A stretch of 9,708 nucleotides of DNA from Actinomycetota bacterium (GTDB lineage Bacteria > Actinomycetota > Acidimicrobiia > Acidimicrobiales > Ilumatobacteraceae): NCBI GenBank assembly GCA_009704425.1, contig WLEG01000054.1:1-9708 (forward strand), written 5' to 3'. A program made the translations under genes and the position numbers. Numbering within the stretch: position 1 is the stretch's first letter; every line of letters begins with the position of its first letter. Shown piece after piece: positions 1 to 6,852 of the stretch. The notes below the pieces were generated by a model. It worked only from the letters and a program-made list of their open reading frames with translations. It had not been told where the DNA came from and searched no databases.

Positions 1-1121
1 TCGACGGAATCCCCACGCTCGAGGATCTGGGCGACGTCGCGGGCAGGAAGGTGCTCGTCCGTACGGACTTCAACGTTCCGATGGAGACGTCTCCGGACGG
101 ATCCCGTCGCATCACCGACGAGTTCCGAGTGCGGGCCGCGCTTCCCACCATCCAGTGGCTCACCGAGCGGGGAGCCACCGTCGTGTGCGCCAGCCACCTG
201 GGCCGCCCCAAGGGCAAGCCGGAGGAGAAGTACTCCATGGCTCCGGTTCGCGAACTGCTCGCGACCCTCGCCCCCGGCGTGGAGCTTCTGGAGAACCTGC
301 GGTTCGACGCCGGCGAAGAGGGCAACGATCCCTCTTTCGTGGCGCGACTGATCGAGGGGATCGACCTCTACGTGGACGACGCCTTCGGCGCCGCGCACCG
401 TGCCCATGCCTCGATCGTCGGCCCCCCGCGCACGCTGCCCTCGGCCATGGGACGGCTCCTCGAGCGCGAGGTCGACGTGTTGTCCAATCTGCGCAAGAAC
501 CCGCGACACCCCTTCGTCGCGGTGTTGGGCGGTTCGAAGATCTCCGACAAGTTGGGCGTCGTCGAGGCCCTGCTCGAGACGGTCGACGCGCTCGTGATCG
601 GTGGGGCGATGTGCTTCACGTTCCTGGCGGCGCAGGGTCACCCCATCGGTGATTCCCTGTTCGAACCCGATCAGGTGGACACGTGCCGACGCCTCCTGGC
701 ACTGGGCAAGGAGATACACCTCCCCGAGGACATCGTCGGACTCGACGCCGACGGCAACTACGCCACGTACGGGAGTCGTCTTCCCGCCGGGGCCAAGGGA
801 TTCGACATCGGTCCCGGATCGGCGGCGGCGTTCAGTGACATCATCATGGAGGCCCGCACCGTCTTCTGGAACGGACCGATGGGAATGTTCGAGGACGAAC
901 GATTCGCCAAGGGCACCCGAACGGTGGCCCAGGCCATGGCCGACACGAAGGCGTTCACCGTGGTGGGCGGGGGAGACTCGGCCGCCGCGTTGGCGCAGTT
1001 CGGGCTGGAGGACGAGGTCGACCATGTGTCCACCGGTGGTGGTGCGTCGTTGGAGTTGTTGGAGCTCGGGGATCTCCCGGGCCTGAAAGCGCTGAGAGAG
1101 GCCCCCAATGCCCGCGTCTAG
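1..1121 (+). CDS. pgk: Phosphoglycerate kinase, 5'-truncated by the window edge
   Basis: Transfers phosphate between 1,3-bisphosphoglycerate and ADP in glycolysis; cytosolic. The reading frame is open from base 3 and reads DGIPTLEDLGDVAGRKVLVR, which matches the usual PGK N-terminus, so the true start lies just upstream and the internal GTG at 51 is not it. Visible signatures in order: DFNVP, the substrate-binding SHLGRPKG, ENLRF, DAFGAAHRAHAS, the nucleotide-domain GGSKISDKLGVVEALL, VFWNGPMGMFE, VVGGGDSAA and the C-terminal HVSTGGGASLELLE. About 372 residues are visible, against roughly 390-415 for most bacterial PGKs. The shortfall is mainly one missing beta-alpha segment between SMAPV and LLENLRF, and the active-site motifs are kept. 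The stop codon lies inside tpiA (14-base overlap), so the two are probably co-transcribed and coupled. Family assignment is certain. Confidence 0.97.
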   Translation, partial: DGIPTLEDLGDVAGRKVLVRTDFNVPMETSPDGSRRITDEFRVRAALPTIQWLTERGATVVCASHLGRPKGKPEEKYSMAPVRELLATLAPGVELLENLRFDAGEEGNDPSFVARLIEGIDLYVDDAFGAAHRAHASIVGPPRTLPSAMGRLLEREVDVLSNLRKNPRHPFVAVLGGSKISDKLGVVEALLETVDALVIGGAMCFTFLAAQGHPIGDSLFEPDQVDTCRRLLALGKEIHLPEDIVGLDADGNYATYGSRLPAGAKGFDIGPGSAAAFSDIIMEARTVFWNGPMGMFEDERFAKGTRTVAQAMADTKAFTVVGGGDSAAALAQFGLEDEVDHVSTGGGASLELLELGDLPGLKALREAPNARV

Positions 1122-1890
1122 TCGTCGCCCACTGATCAGTGGCAACTGGAAGATGAACCTGAATCACTACGACGCGATTCAGTTGGTGCAGAAGTTGAGT
1201 TATCTCATCACCAAGGACGACGTCGAGCGGGTGGACGTTTCCCTGCATCCACCCTTCACCGACATCAGAACCGTGCAGACCTCCATCGAGAGCGATCGGC
1301 TTCCGTTCTTCCTCGGTGCGCAGAACTGTCACTCCGACGATTCCGGAGCGTTCACCGGCGAGGTGTCTCCGGCGTTCCTGGCCAAGCTGAATGTCCGGTA
1401 CGTGATCTGCGGTCACAGCGAACGACGACAGATCTTCGGTGAGAGCGACCAGTTCGTGGCGGCGAAGGTGGCCGCCGTCGTCAAGCACAAGATGATCCCG
1501 ATCGTGTGCGTGGGCGAGACGCGGGAGCAACGCGAGGCCGGTCAGACCCTCGATGTGGTGGGCACCCAGTTGGCGGGCTCGCTCGAGGGTCGCCTCGACA
1601 CGCAGTTCGGGGATCTGGTGATCGCGTACGAACCCCTCTGGGCCATCGGCACCGGACTCACCGCCACCGCCGCCGACGCTCAGGAAGTGTGCGCCCACAT
1701 TCGTGGCTGTGTGTCGACGACGTGGGGAGCCGATGCCGCCAATGCGGTGCGCATCCAGTACGGAGGCTCCGTGAAGGCCGGCAACGTGGCCGAATTGATG
1801 GCCCAACCCGACATCGACGGGGCCCTGGTGGGCGGCGCCAGTCTCGACGCCGACGAGTTCGCCCGGATCGTCCAGTTCCCGTCCGCCTGA
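1108..1890 (+). CDS. tpiA: Triose-phosphate isomerase
   Basis: Interconverts dihydroxyacetone phosphate and glyceraldehyde 3-phosphate in the cytosol. The 260-residue TIM barrel is the usual bacterial length. Visible catalytic residues: Asn13 and Lys15 in GNWKMN, the electrophile His103 in CGHSERR, and the base Glu175 in AYEPLWAIGTG, which runs into flexible loop 6. The phosphate-binding loops are YGGSVKAGN (Gly219-Gly220) and GALVGGASL near the C-terminus. The ATG at 1108 is preceded by a purine-rich GAGAGAG at 1094-1100 that can serve as ribosome-binding site, and the start falls 14 bases before the end of pgk, a normal arrangement for this pair. No T-rich terminator follows; the next element is a palindrome at 1897-1920. 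All key residues are present, so it should be functional. Confidence 0.98.
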   Translation: MPASSRRPLISGNWKMNLNHYDAIQLVQKLSYLITKDDVERVDVSLHPPFTDIRTVQTSIESDRLPFFLGAQNCHSDDSGAFTGEVSPAFLAKLNVRYVICGHSERRQIFGESDQFVAAKVAAVVKHKMIPIVCVGETREQREAGQTLDVVGTQLAGSLEGRLDTQFGDLVIAYEPLWAIGTGLTATAADAQEVCAHIRGCVSTTWGADAANAVRIQYGGSVKAGNVAELMAQPDIDGALVGGASLDADEFARIVQFPSA

Positions 1891-1896
1891 TTCCCG

Positions 1897-1920
1897 TGTC
1901 GGCCGTGTCGATGGCCGACA
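1897..1920. promoter_or_regulatory. 8-bp palindrome (possible operator) upstream of the importer
   Basis: Perfect inverted repeat TGTCGGCC-N8-GGCCGACA in the short gap between tpiA and the first importer gene. Its last base abuts a -10-like TATGCT, so a bound dimer would cover the -35/-10 region. That placement suits a repressor operator. It could also fold in RNA as a hairpin ending the pgk-tpiA transcript, but no T-run follows. The sequence symmetry is seen directly; the regulatory role is inferred. Confidence 0.45.
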
Positions 1921-1926
1921 TATGCT
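1921..1926 (+). promoter_or_regulatory. Candidate -10 box for the importer operon
   Basis: TATGCT fits the TAnnnT pattern. Transcription would start near 1933. That gives either a leaderless message from ATG 1934 or a 25-base leader carrying GGGGAG (1945-1950) before ATG 1958. No good -35 hexamer is visible; the palindrome occupies that region. Confidence 0.4.
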
Positions 1927-1957
1927 TTGCCCGATGGGTGGCACGGGGAGCGACACG

Positions 1958-2926
1958 ATGAGCGAAGCCGTCGCGTCCGGCGCGGCGGTTTCCGAGGGCT
2001 TGTCCCCGTTCCGTTTGGGTCTGGCGCGAGTGCGCGGGAACCGCGGCGCCGTGATCGCTTTCTGGGTGGTGATGTTCTACGTGTTCGTGGCGGCGTTCGC
2101 CCCCGTGCTGGTTCGGATCCTCAACATCGATCCGTACGCACTCGACCGCGAGGCCATCAACGACTTCGGACTTCCGGCCGGGCCGATGGGCGGCATCTCG
2201 TGGGATCACCCGTTCGGTGTGGAGCCCGGTACCGGACGCGACATCCTGGGGCGTCTCATGTACGGAGCGCGCATCTCGTTGCTCGTGGGTGCGATCGGCA
2301 CGTTTCTCACCACTGTCGTCGGGGTCACGCTCGGCATCGTGGCCGGCCTGCGGCGTGGTTTCGTCGACGCGCTGATCAGCCGTCTCGGCGACGTGACGCT
2401 GGCGTTCCCGTCGTTGTTGTTGATCATCGCTCTGGCCAATCCGATGACCCAACGTCTGGAGTCGTGGGGGGTGCCGGCGGGTAACACGGCCCGCATCACG
2501 TACATCATGACGGTCCTCACCCTGTTCGGATGGGTGTACATGGCGCGTCTGGTGCGCGGTCAGGTGCTGTCGTTGCGGGAACGCGAGTTCGTGGAGGCCG
2601 CCCGGTCCTTCGGTGCGGGCACGGGTCACCTGGTGTTCAAGCAACTGCTCCCGAACCTCTGGCCCCAGATCATCGTCTTCGTGTCGTTGAGCCTGCCGGG
2701 TTACGTGGCACTCGAGGCCACCCTGTCGTTCCTCGGGGTCGGACTGCTGGCGCCGGCGGCGTCCTGGGGGATCATGCTGGGCGACTCGGTGCGCTATTAC
2801 CGAGCCGCGCCCACGTATCTGTTCATCCCCGGGGTCACCTTGATGGTGCTGGTGCTGGCCTTCAACCTGCTCGGGGACGGGTTGCGGGACGCGTTCGACC
2901 CGCGCAGCGACCGCCAGCAGCTGTGA
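1958..2926 (+). CDS. Peptide-type ABC importer permease, DppC/OppC family
   Basis: One of the two membrane subunits that form the channel of a family-5 (dipeptide/oligopeptide/nickel) ABC importer. From ATG 1958 it has 322 residues. After a short cytoplasmic N-terminus (residues 1-30) comes membrane helix 1 (about 31-54), an extracytoplasmic loop containing HPFGVEPGTGRDILGRLMYG, which is typical of DppC, and then the remaining hydrophobic segments. The EAA loop that contacts the ATPases is EAARSFGAGTGHLVFKQLLP, from residue 213. The start at 1958 is chosen because GGGGAG lies seven bases upstream; ATG 1934 (leaderless) and ATG 1922 are in frame and possible. It is odd that this C-type permease comes first, before the binding protein; the common order is A-B-C-D-F. 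The substrate cannot be told from sequence, so no symbol is given. Confidence 0.93.
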   Translation: MSEAVASGAAVSEGLSPFRLGLARVRGNRGAVIAFWVVMFYVFVAAFAPVLVRILNIDPYALDREAINDFGLPAGPMGGISWDHPFGVEPGTGRDILGRLMYGARISLLVGAIGTFLTTVVGVTLGIVAGLRRGFVDALISRLGDVTLAFPSLLLIIALANPMTQRLESWGVPAGNTARITYIMTVLTLFGWVYMARLVRGQVLSLREREFVEAARSFGAGTGHLVFKQLLPNLWPQIIVFVSLSLPGYVALEATLSFLGVGLLAPAASWGIMLGDSVRYYRAAPTYLFIPGVTLMVLVLAFNLLGDGLRDAFDPRSDRQQL

Positions 2927-2931
2927 CGAGG

Positions 2932-2947
2932 GGTCCCGAAGGGGACC
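2932..2947 (+). other. Short hairpin after the first permease gene
   Basis: GGTCCC-GAAG-GGGACC forms a 6-bp stem with a four-base loop, five bases past the permease stop. No T-run follows, so it is not a classical terminator. It lies just upstream of the -10 box of the binding-protein gene. It may weakly stabilise or attenuate the upstream message, or be chance. Confidence 0.3.
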
Positions 2948-2961
2948 ATCCCGAATCGTTG

Positions 2962-2967
2962 TAGAAT
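2962..2967 (+). promoter_or_regulatory. Candidate internal promoter -10 for the binding-protein gene
   Basis: TAGAAT is a close match to TATAAT and sits about 45 bases before the lipoprotein start, giving a predicted leader of roughly 38 bases. No convincing -35 hexamer is present at the usual spacing. A separate promoter would allow extra synthesis of the binding protein. Confidence 0.4.
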
Positions 2968-2982
2968 GCAAGTCACCAACGT

Positions 2983-2996
2983 CCGACGTCCGTCGG
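2983..2996 (+). promoter_or_regulatory. Hairpin in the binding-protein leader
   Basis: CCGACGTCCGTCGG is a palindrome with two central mismatched bases. In RNA it gives a 5-bp stem with a GTCC loop. It ends only five bases before the strong ribosome-binding site AGGGGAGGG (3001-3009), so it could affect translation initiation or act as a DNA operator. Only the symmetry is seen. Confidence 0.3.
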
Positions 2997-3012
2997 CGAA
3001 AGGGGAGGGAAA

Positions 3013-4782
3013 ATGAAAATGCGAAGCAAAGTCCTCGCCGTCGTGGCCCTGGTGGGCCTCGTGGCGGGAGCCTGCGGAGGATCCGGCGACGGAGCCCAAA
3101 GCGGCGAAGAGTCCGGTGGCGTCTCGGCCACCTTGGACGGCGTGAAGGACGGTGGCACGCTCTACGTGCTCACCAACCAGGAGGGTGCGTCCACCCTCGA
3201 CCCGCAGCGTGTGTACACCGGCGCCGAACTCGGTGCGTGGGGTTCCACGTTCACACGAACACTGACGTCGTACAAGCCGGTGGCCGGTAAGGACGGCACC
3301 TCGTTGGTGGCCGACTTGGCGACCGACCTGGGTACGGCGTCCGACGACCTGAAGACCTGGACGTTCACCCTGCGCGACGGCATCACGTGGCAGGACGGTT
3401 CCGAGGTCACGTGCGCCGACGTCGCGTACGGTGTGTCGCGCACCTTCGGGTCCGAGGTGACCGCGTTCGAGGGGCCGCAGTACGCCGTCAGCTACCTCGA
3501 CATTCCCGCGGGTGACTACGACACCGGCAGCGCCTACCCCGGCCCGTGGTTGGCCACCGAGGAAGAGCAGGCTCTCTTCGACGAGGCCGTCAGCTGCGAT
3601 GGCAAGACCATCACCTTCACGTTGCAGGTGCCCGTCTCGGACTTCGCCTACACCGTGAGCTTGCTGGCCTTCGCTCCGGTCCCCGAGGCGCAGGACACCG
3701 CCGACCAGTACGGCCTGATGCCGTTCTCGAACGGACCCTTCAAGGTGGAGGCCTACGAGGAGGGCAAGGAGCTGGTTCTCGTGCGCAACGAGAGCTGGAA
3801 CGCCGATTCCGACGAGGTTCGTGAGCCCAAGGTGGACAAGATCGTGTGGCAGTTCGGCCTCGACGAGACGGTCATCGACGAGCGCATGCTCGCCGACTCG
3901 GGTGACGACAAGAACGCCATCGTGTACGGAGGCATCCTGCCGGAGAACCTGCAGACCGTGTTCGGCGACGAGACCCTGAAGGATCGTCGCACCGACGGCT
4001 TCGACGGCTTCGTTTCGTACACCATGGTCAACGTCGAGACAGTGTCCTGCGTCGAAGTCCGTCAGGCGATCTGGATGGCCATCGACCGTGAGGCCCTGCG
4101 CACCGCGTCGGGTGGACCCTTCACCGGCGAGTTCGCGACGAGCTTCGTCGCACCTTTGCTGGCCGATGACTACGAGCCGGCAAAGTTGCCCGAGGGTGTG
4201 AACGCCGACGGAACTCCGAACGTCGAGGCCGCCACGGCCAAGATGGAAGAGGCGAAGGAGAAGTGCCCGGAGGTCTACGCCAAGGCGACCGAGGACGGAC
4301 TGCGCTTCGACCATCCTGACACCGACACGTGGAAGAAGAACATGGCGATCTGGATCGATTCGCTCGGTGCCGCCGGCATCAAGATCATCGACAACCCGAT
4401 CGAGCCGTCGAAGTACTACGCCACCATCAACGGTGATCAGGGTGACCTGATGCGCGCCGGCTGGGCTGCGGACTGGACCAACGCCTCGACCGTGATCCCC
4501 GAACTCTTCGGACAGGGTGGTGGATTCAACTACCACAACAACGAGGAGGACCCGGCGTTCGCCGATTTCCAGGCCAAGGTCGACGAGGCCAAGCTGGAGA
4601 CCGACCGCGCGGCGCAGTCGAAGCTCTGGAAGGAACTGAACCAGTACGTGATCGATCAGGTGTGGTCGATCCCCGGTTCGGCGACCAAGTCGCAGAACCT
4701 CGTCGGTTCGAACGTGCGTGGCGCCTACCAGTGGCTCCCGTTCGGTTGGTACAACCTCGGTGGCATCGGCCTCGCCGGCTGA
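3013..4782 (+). CDS. Peptide-type ABC importer substrate-binding lipoprotein (SBP family 5)
   Basis: Extracytoplasmic, membrane-anchored receptor that captures the solute for the importer. The 589-residue product starts with a lipoprotein signal: basic MKMRSK, a hydrophobic stretch, then VAGAC with the lipidated Cys21, followed by a Gly/Ser/Glu-rich tether. Family-5 motifs follow: GGTLYVLTNQEGASTLDPQ, WTFTLRDGITWQDGSEV (from about residue 114), SNGPFKVEAYEEGKELVLVR (about 239) and VRQAIWMAIDREAL (about 350). The mature part has only four cysteines, C134, C195, C346 and C418, which could form two disulfides. The ribosome-binding site AGGGGAGGG is strong. ATG 3013 is used here, but ATG 3019 is in frame and its spacing is arguably better. 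A large stem-loop follows the stop. The family is sure; the ligand is unknown. Confidence 0.95.
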   Translation: MKMRSKVLAVVALVGLVAGACGGSGDGAQSGEESGGVSATLDGVKDGGTLYVLTNQEGASTLDPQRVYTGAELGAWGSTFTRTLTSYKPVAGKDGTSLVADLATDLGTASDDLKTWTFTLRDGITWQDGSEVTCADVAYGVSRTFGSEVTAFEGPQYAVSYLDIPAGDYDTGSAYPGPWLATEEEQALFDEAVSCDGKTITFTLQVPVSDFAYTVSLLAFAPVPEAQDTADQYGLMPFSNGPFKVEAYEEGKELVLVRNESWNADSDEVREPKVDKIVWQFGLDETVIDERMLADSGDDKNAIVYGGILPENLQTVFGDETLKDRRTDGFDGFVSYTMVNVETVSCVEVRQAIWMAIDREALRTASGGPFTGEFATSFVAPLLADDYEPAKLPEGVNADGTPNVEAATAKMEEAKEKCPEVYAKATEDGLRFDHPDTDTWKKNMAIWIDSLGAAGIKIIDNPIEPSKYYATINGDQGDLMRAGWAADWTNASTVIPELFGQGGGFNYHNNEEDPAFADFQAKVDEAKLETDRAAQSKLWKELNQYVIDQVWSIPGSATKSQNLVGSNVRGAYQWLPFGWYNLGGIGLAG

Positions 4783-4802
4783 CATCTGGAATTGACACGC
4801 GA

Positions 4803-4833
4803 GGTGGGTGGTCGCCGACGGCGGCCACCCACC
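4803..4833 (+). other. Strong 14-bp stem-loop between binding protein and permease B
   Basis: Left arm GGTGGGTGGTCGCC (4803-4816), loop GAC, right arm GGCGGCCACCCACC (4820-4833): 13 Watson-Crick pairs and one G-U. It lies in the 73-base gap between the lipoprotein stop and the permease start. No T-run follows. A leaky terminator or a 3' stabiliser that keeps lipoprotein mRNA more abundant than permease mRNA is the likely role, as with intercistronic hairpins in other binding-protein operons. The fold is evident; the role is inferred. Confidence 0.6.
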
Positions 4834-4855
4834 ATCGTGTCCCGGACGCATTGAC

Positions 4856-5845
4856 ATGATCTATTTCGTTCTTCGTCGGTCGATCTTCGCGGTCGTTCTG
4901 CTGTTGATCGTCAGCGCGTTCACGTTCGTCATCTTCTCCGCCCTTCCTTCCGATCCGGCGGCTCTCACTTGCGGCAAGAACTGCCGGCCCGAGGTGATCG
5001 AGTCCAATCGGGAGCGTCTCGGCTACGACCGGCCGTTGATCGAGCAGTATGGCTCGTACATGAAGGGGATCTTCACCGGTCGGACCTACGGCGAGGAGGG
5101 ATCGTCGATCCACTGCCCGGCGCCGTCCCTCGGCTATTCCTACGACCGGCACGAGTGCGTCACGTCGTTGATCGCGTCCACTCTTCCGGTGACCGCTTCC
5201 ATCGCGTTGGGAGCTTTCGTTCTCTGGATGGGCATCGGCGTCGGCCTCGGCACCCTGGCGGCGCTCAAACGCGGTAAATGGCAGGACCGCGTCGCCACCG
5301 CCTTCAGCGTGATCGGTGTCAGCCTGCCCACGTTCTTTCTCGGTCTCATCTTCATCATGGTGTTCGTCATCTGGACCGGGATACTCCCGTTCCCTCGATA
5401 CGTGGGGCTCACGGAGAACCCCTTCGATTGGTTCATGGCGTTGTTGCTGCCGTGGTTCGTGTTGGCCATCATCTCGGCGGCCACCTACGTGCGCATGACG
5501 CGCAATGGAATCCTCGAGGTGATGAACGAGGAGTTCGTGCGGCTCGGCATCGCCAAGGGACTGTCACGCCGACGCTTGATCGTCACCTACGTCCTGCGCG
5601 CCGCCCTGGTGCCCATCGTCACCATCGCCGGTCTCGACTTCGCGTTCCTCCTCGGCGGGGCACTGGTGACCGAGAGCATCTTCAACCTTCCGGGTCTCGG
5701 CAAGCTCACGCTCGCCGCGGTGGTGAACTCGGACCTTCCCATCCTCGTGGCGACGACCATGGTGGCGGCGGTCTTCATCGTGGTGGCCAACACCGTGGTC
5801 GACATCCTGTACGGCTATCTCGATCCCCGGGTGAGGGCCAAATGA
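4856..5845 (+). CDS. Peptide-type ABC importer permease, DppB/OppB family
   Basis: Second channel subunit, 329 residues, partner of the C-type permease upstream. ATG 4856 is chosen because the product then begins MIYFVLRRSIFAVVLLLIVS, the membrane helix found at the very N-terminus of DppB proteins; a GTG at 4808 would start inside the stem-loop. The first external loop (about 31-105) carries SDPAALTCGKNC and two cysteine pairs, C39/C43 and C87/C101. I recall such a loop from actinobacterial homologues, and the cysteines may form disulfides. The ATPase-contacting EAA loop is EEFVRLGIAKGLSRRRL (about 225-241), and the C-terminus ends in the typical YGYLDPRVRAK. The ribosome-binding site is weak (CGGACG at 4843-4848). 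The stop overlaps the next start as ATGA, so translation is coupled to the ATPase. Confidence 0.95.
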   Translation: MIYFVLRRSIFAVVLLLIVSAFTFVIFSALPSDPAALTCGKNCRPEVIESNRERLGYDRPLIEQYGSYMKGIFTGRTYGEEGSSIHCPAPSLGYSYDRHECVTSLIASTLPVTASIALGAFVLWMGIGVGLGTLAALKRGKWQDRVATAFSVIGVSLPTFFLGLIFIMVFVIWTGILPFPRYVGLTENPFDWFMALLLPWFVLAIISAATYVRMTRNGILEVMNEEFVRLGIAKGLSRRRLIVTYVLRAALVPIVTIAGLDFAFLLGGALVTESIFNLPGLGKLTLAAVVNSDLPILVATTMVAAVFIVVANTVVDILYGYLDPRVRAK

Positions 5846-6852
5846 CCTTGCTGTCCGTGCAGGATCTACGCGTCACGTTCGGGACCGCCGATGGCGACGT
5901 GCACGCGGTGAAGGGTGTCTCGTTCGACGTGGCGGCGGGGGAGACCGTTGCCATCGTCGGTGAGAGCGGATCGGGCAAGTCCGTCACCGCCAACTCGCTT
6001 CTGCGCCTCAACTTCGGTGCCGACGTCCGTACCAGCGGACGGATCCTTCTGGAGGGCCGCGACGTTCTCGCCATGAGCGAGGACGAGGTGCGCGCCGTTC
6101 GCGGTCGGGACGTGGCGATGATCTTCCAGGATCCCCTCACCGCATTGAACCCGTTCTACACGGTCGGACGTCAGATCGCGGAGGCGTACGAGGTCCATCA
6201 TCCGGGCACGTCCAAGAAGGATCTTCGGGAGATCGCCCTCGACTCGTTGCGCAAGGTGGGAATCCCGGAACCGACCAAGCGCGTCGATCAGTACCCCCAC
6301 GAGTTCTCCGGGGGAATGCGTCAGAGAATCGTCATCGCCATCGCGCTCGTGAACAGTCCGAAGATCCTGATCGCCGACGAGCCCACCACCGCTCTCGACG
6401 TGACCGTGCAGGCACAGATCCTCGAGTTGATCGCCGCCATGCAGCAGGAGCACGGATCGGCGGTCGTGTTGATCACCCACGATCTCGGTGTCGTCGCCGA
6501 GATCACCGAGCGCGTCATGGTGATGTACGCGGGTCGAGTGGTCGAATCGGCGTCGGTCGTCGACGCGTTCGCCACCCCCACGCATCCGTACACGCGCGGC
6601 CTGTTGAAATCGGTGAAGAGCCTCGACACCGGCCGTCACGAGCGGTTGGAGTCCATCCCCGGTATTCCGCCTTCGTTGATCAAGTTGCCGTCGGGTTGCC
6701 CGTTCCATCCGAGGTGCTCCTTCGCCTCGTCCCTCGGGTCTCGGTGTTCCACGGAGGTGCCCGAGCTCCGTGCGGTGGGTTCGAGCTCGTCCGCGTGCCA
6801 CCTGCCCAATGAGCGGTTGCTCGATCTGCTGGGAGGTGCCCATGACCGCTGA
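5842..6852 (+). CDS. Peptide-type ABC importer ATPase, DppD/OppD family
   Basis: Cytoplasmic ATP-hydrolysing subunit, 336 residues. Order of motifs: Walker A GESGSGKS (40-47), Q-loop with Gln96 in MIFQDP, signature SGGMRQR (156-162), Walker B ILIADEPTTALD (175-186), switch His213 in LITHDLG, and then the oligopeptide-transporter C-terminal extension with PGIPPSL. The extension holds four cysteines, C286, C292, C302 and C319 (CPFHPRC, then CST and ACH). In related mycobacterial Opp ATPases such a cluster is reported to bind an iron-sulfur centre; binding here is inferred. The start ATG 5842 overlaps the permease stop by four bases, and an in-frame extension upstream would only read through the permease gene in another frame. 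All ATPase residues are intact. Confidence 0.96.
   Translation: MTLLSVQDLRVTFGTADGDVHAVKGVSFDVAAGETVAIVGESGSGKSVTANSLLRLNFGADVRTSGRILLEGRDVLAMSEDEVRAVRGRDVAMIFQDPLTALNPFYTVGRQIAEAYEVHHPGTSKKDLREIALDSLRKVGIPEPTKRVDQYPHEFSGGMRQRIVIAIALVNSPKILIADEPTTALDVTVQAQILELIAAMQQEHGSAVVLITHDLGVVAEITERVMVMYAGRVVESASVVDAFATPTHPYTRGLLKSVKSLDTGRHERLESIPGIPPSLIKLPSGCPFHPRCSFASSLGSRCSTEVPELRAVGSSSSACHLPNERLLDLLGGAHDR

Noticed and set aside
1658..2971. A 437-residue minus-strand frame rich in His, Arg and Gln
   Set aside because: Antisense shadow of tpiA and the first permease; no recognisable domain.
4792..4856. Two perfect TTGACA words (4792-4797 and 4851-4856) as -35 boxes for permease B
   Set aside because: Neither has a TAnnnT -10 box at 16-19 bases; the second overlaps the start codon itself.
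2797..4857. A 686-residue minus-strand frame opposite the binding-protein gene
   Set aside because: It lies wholly antisense to a convincing lipoprotein and permease, has no family motifs, and has the composition of a shadow frame in GC-rich DNA.
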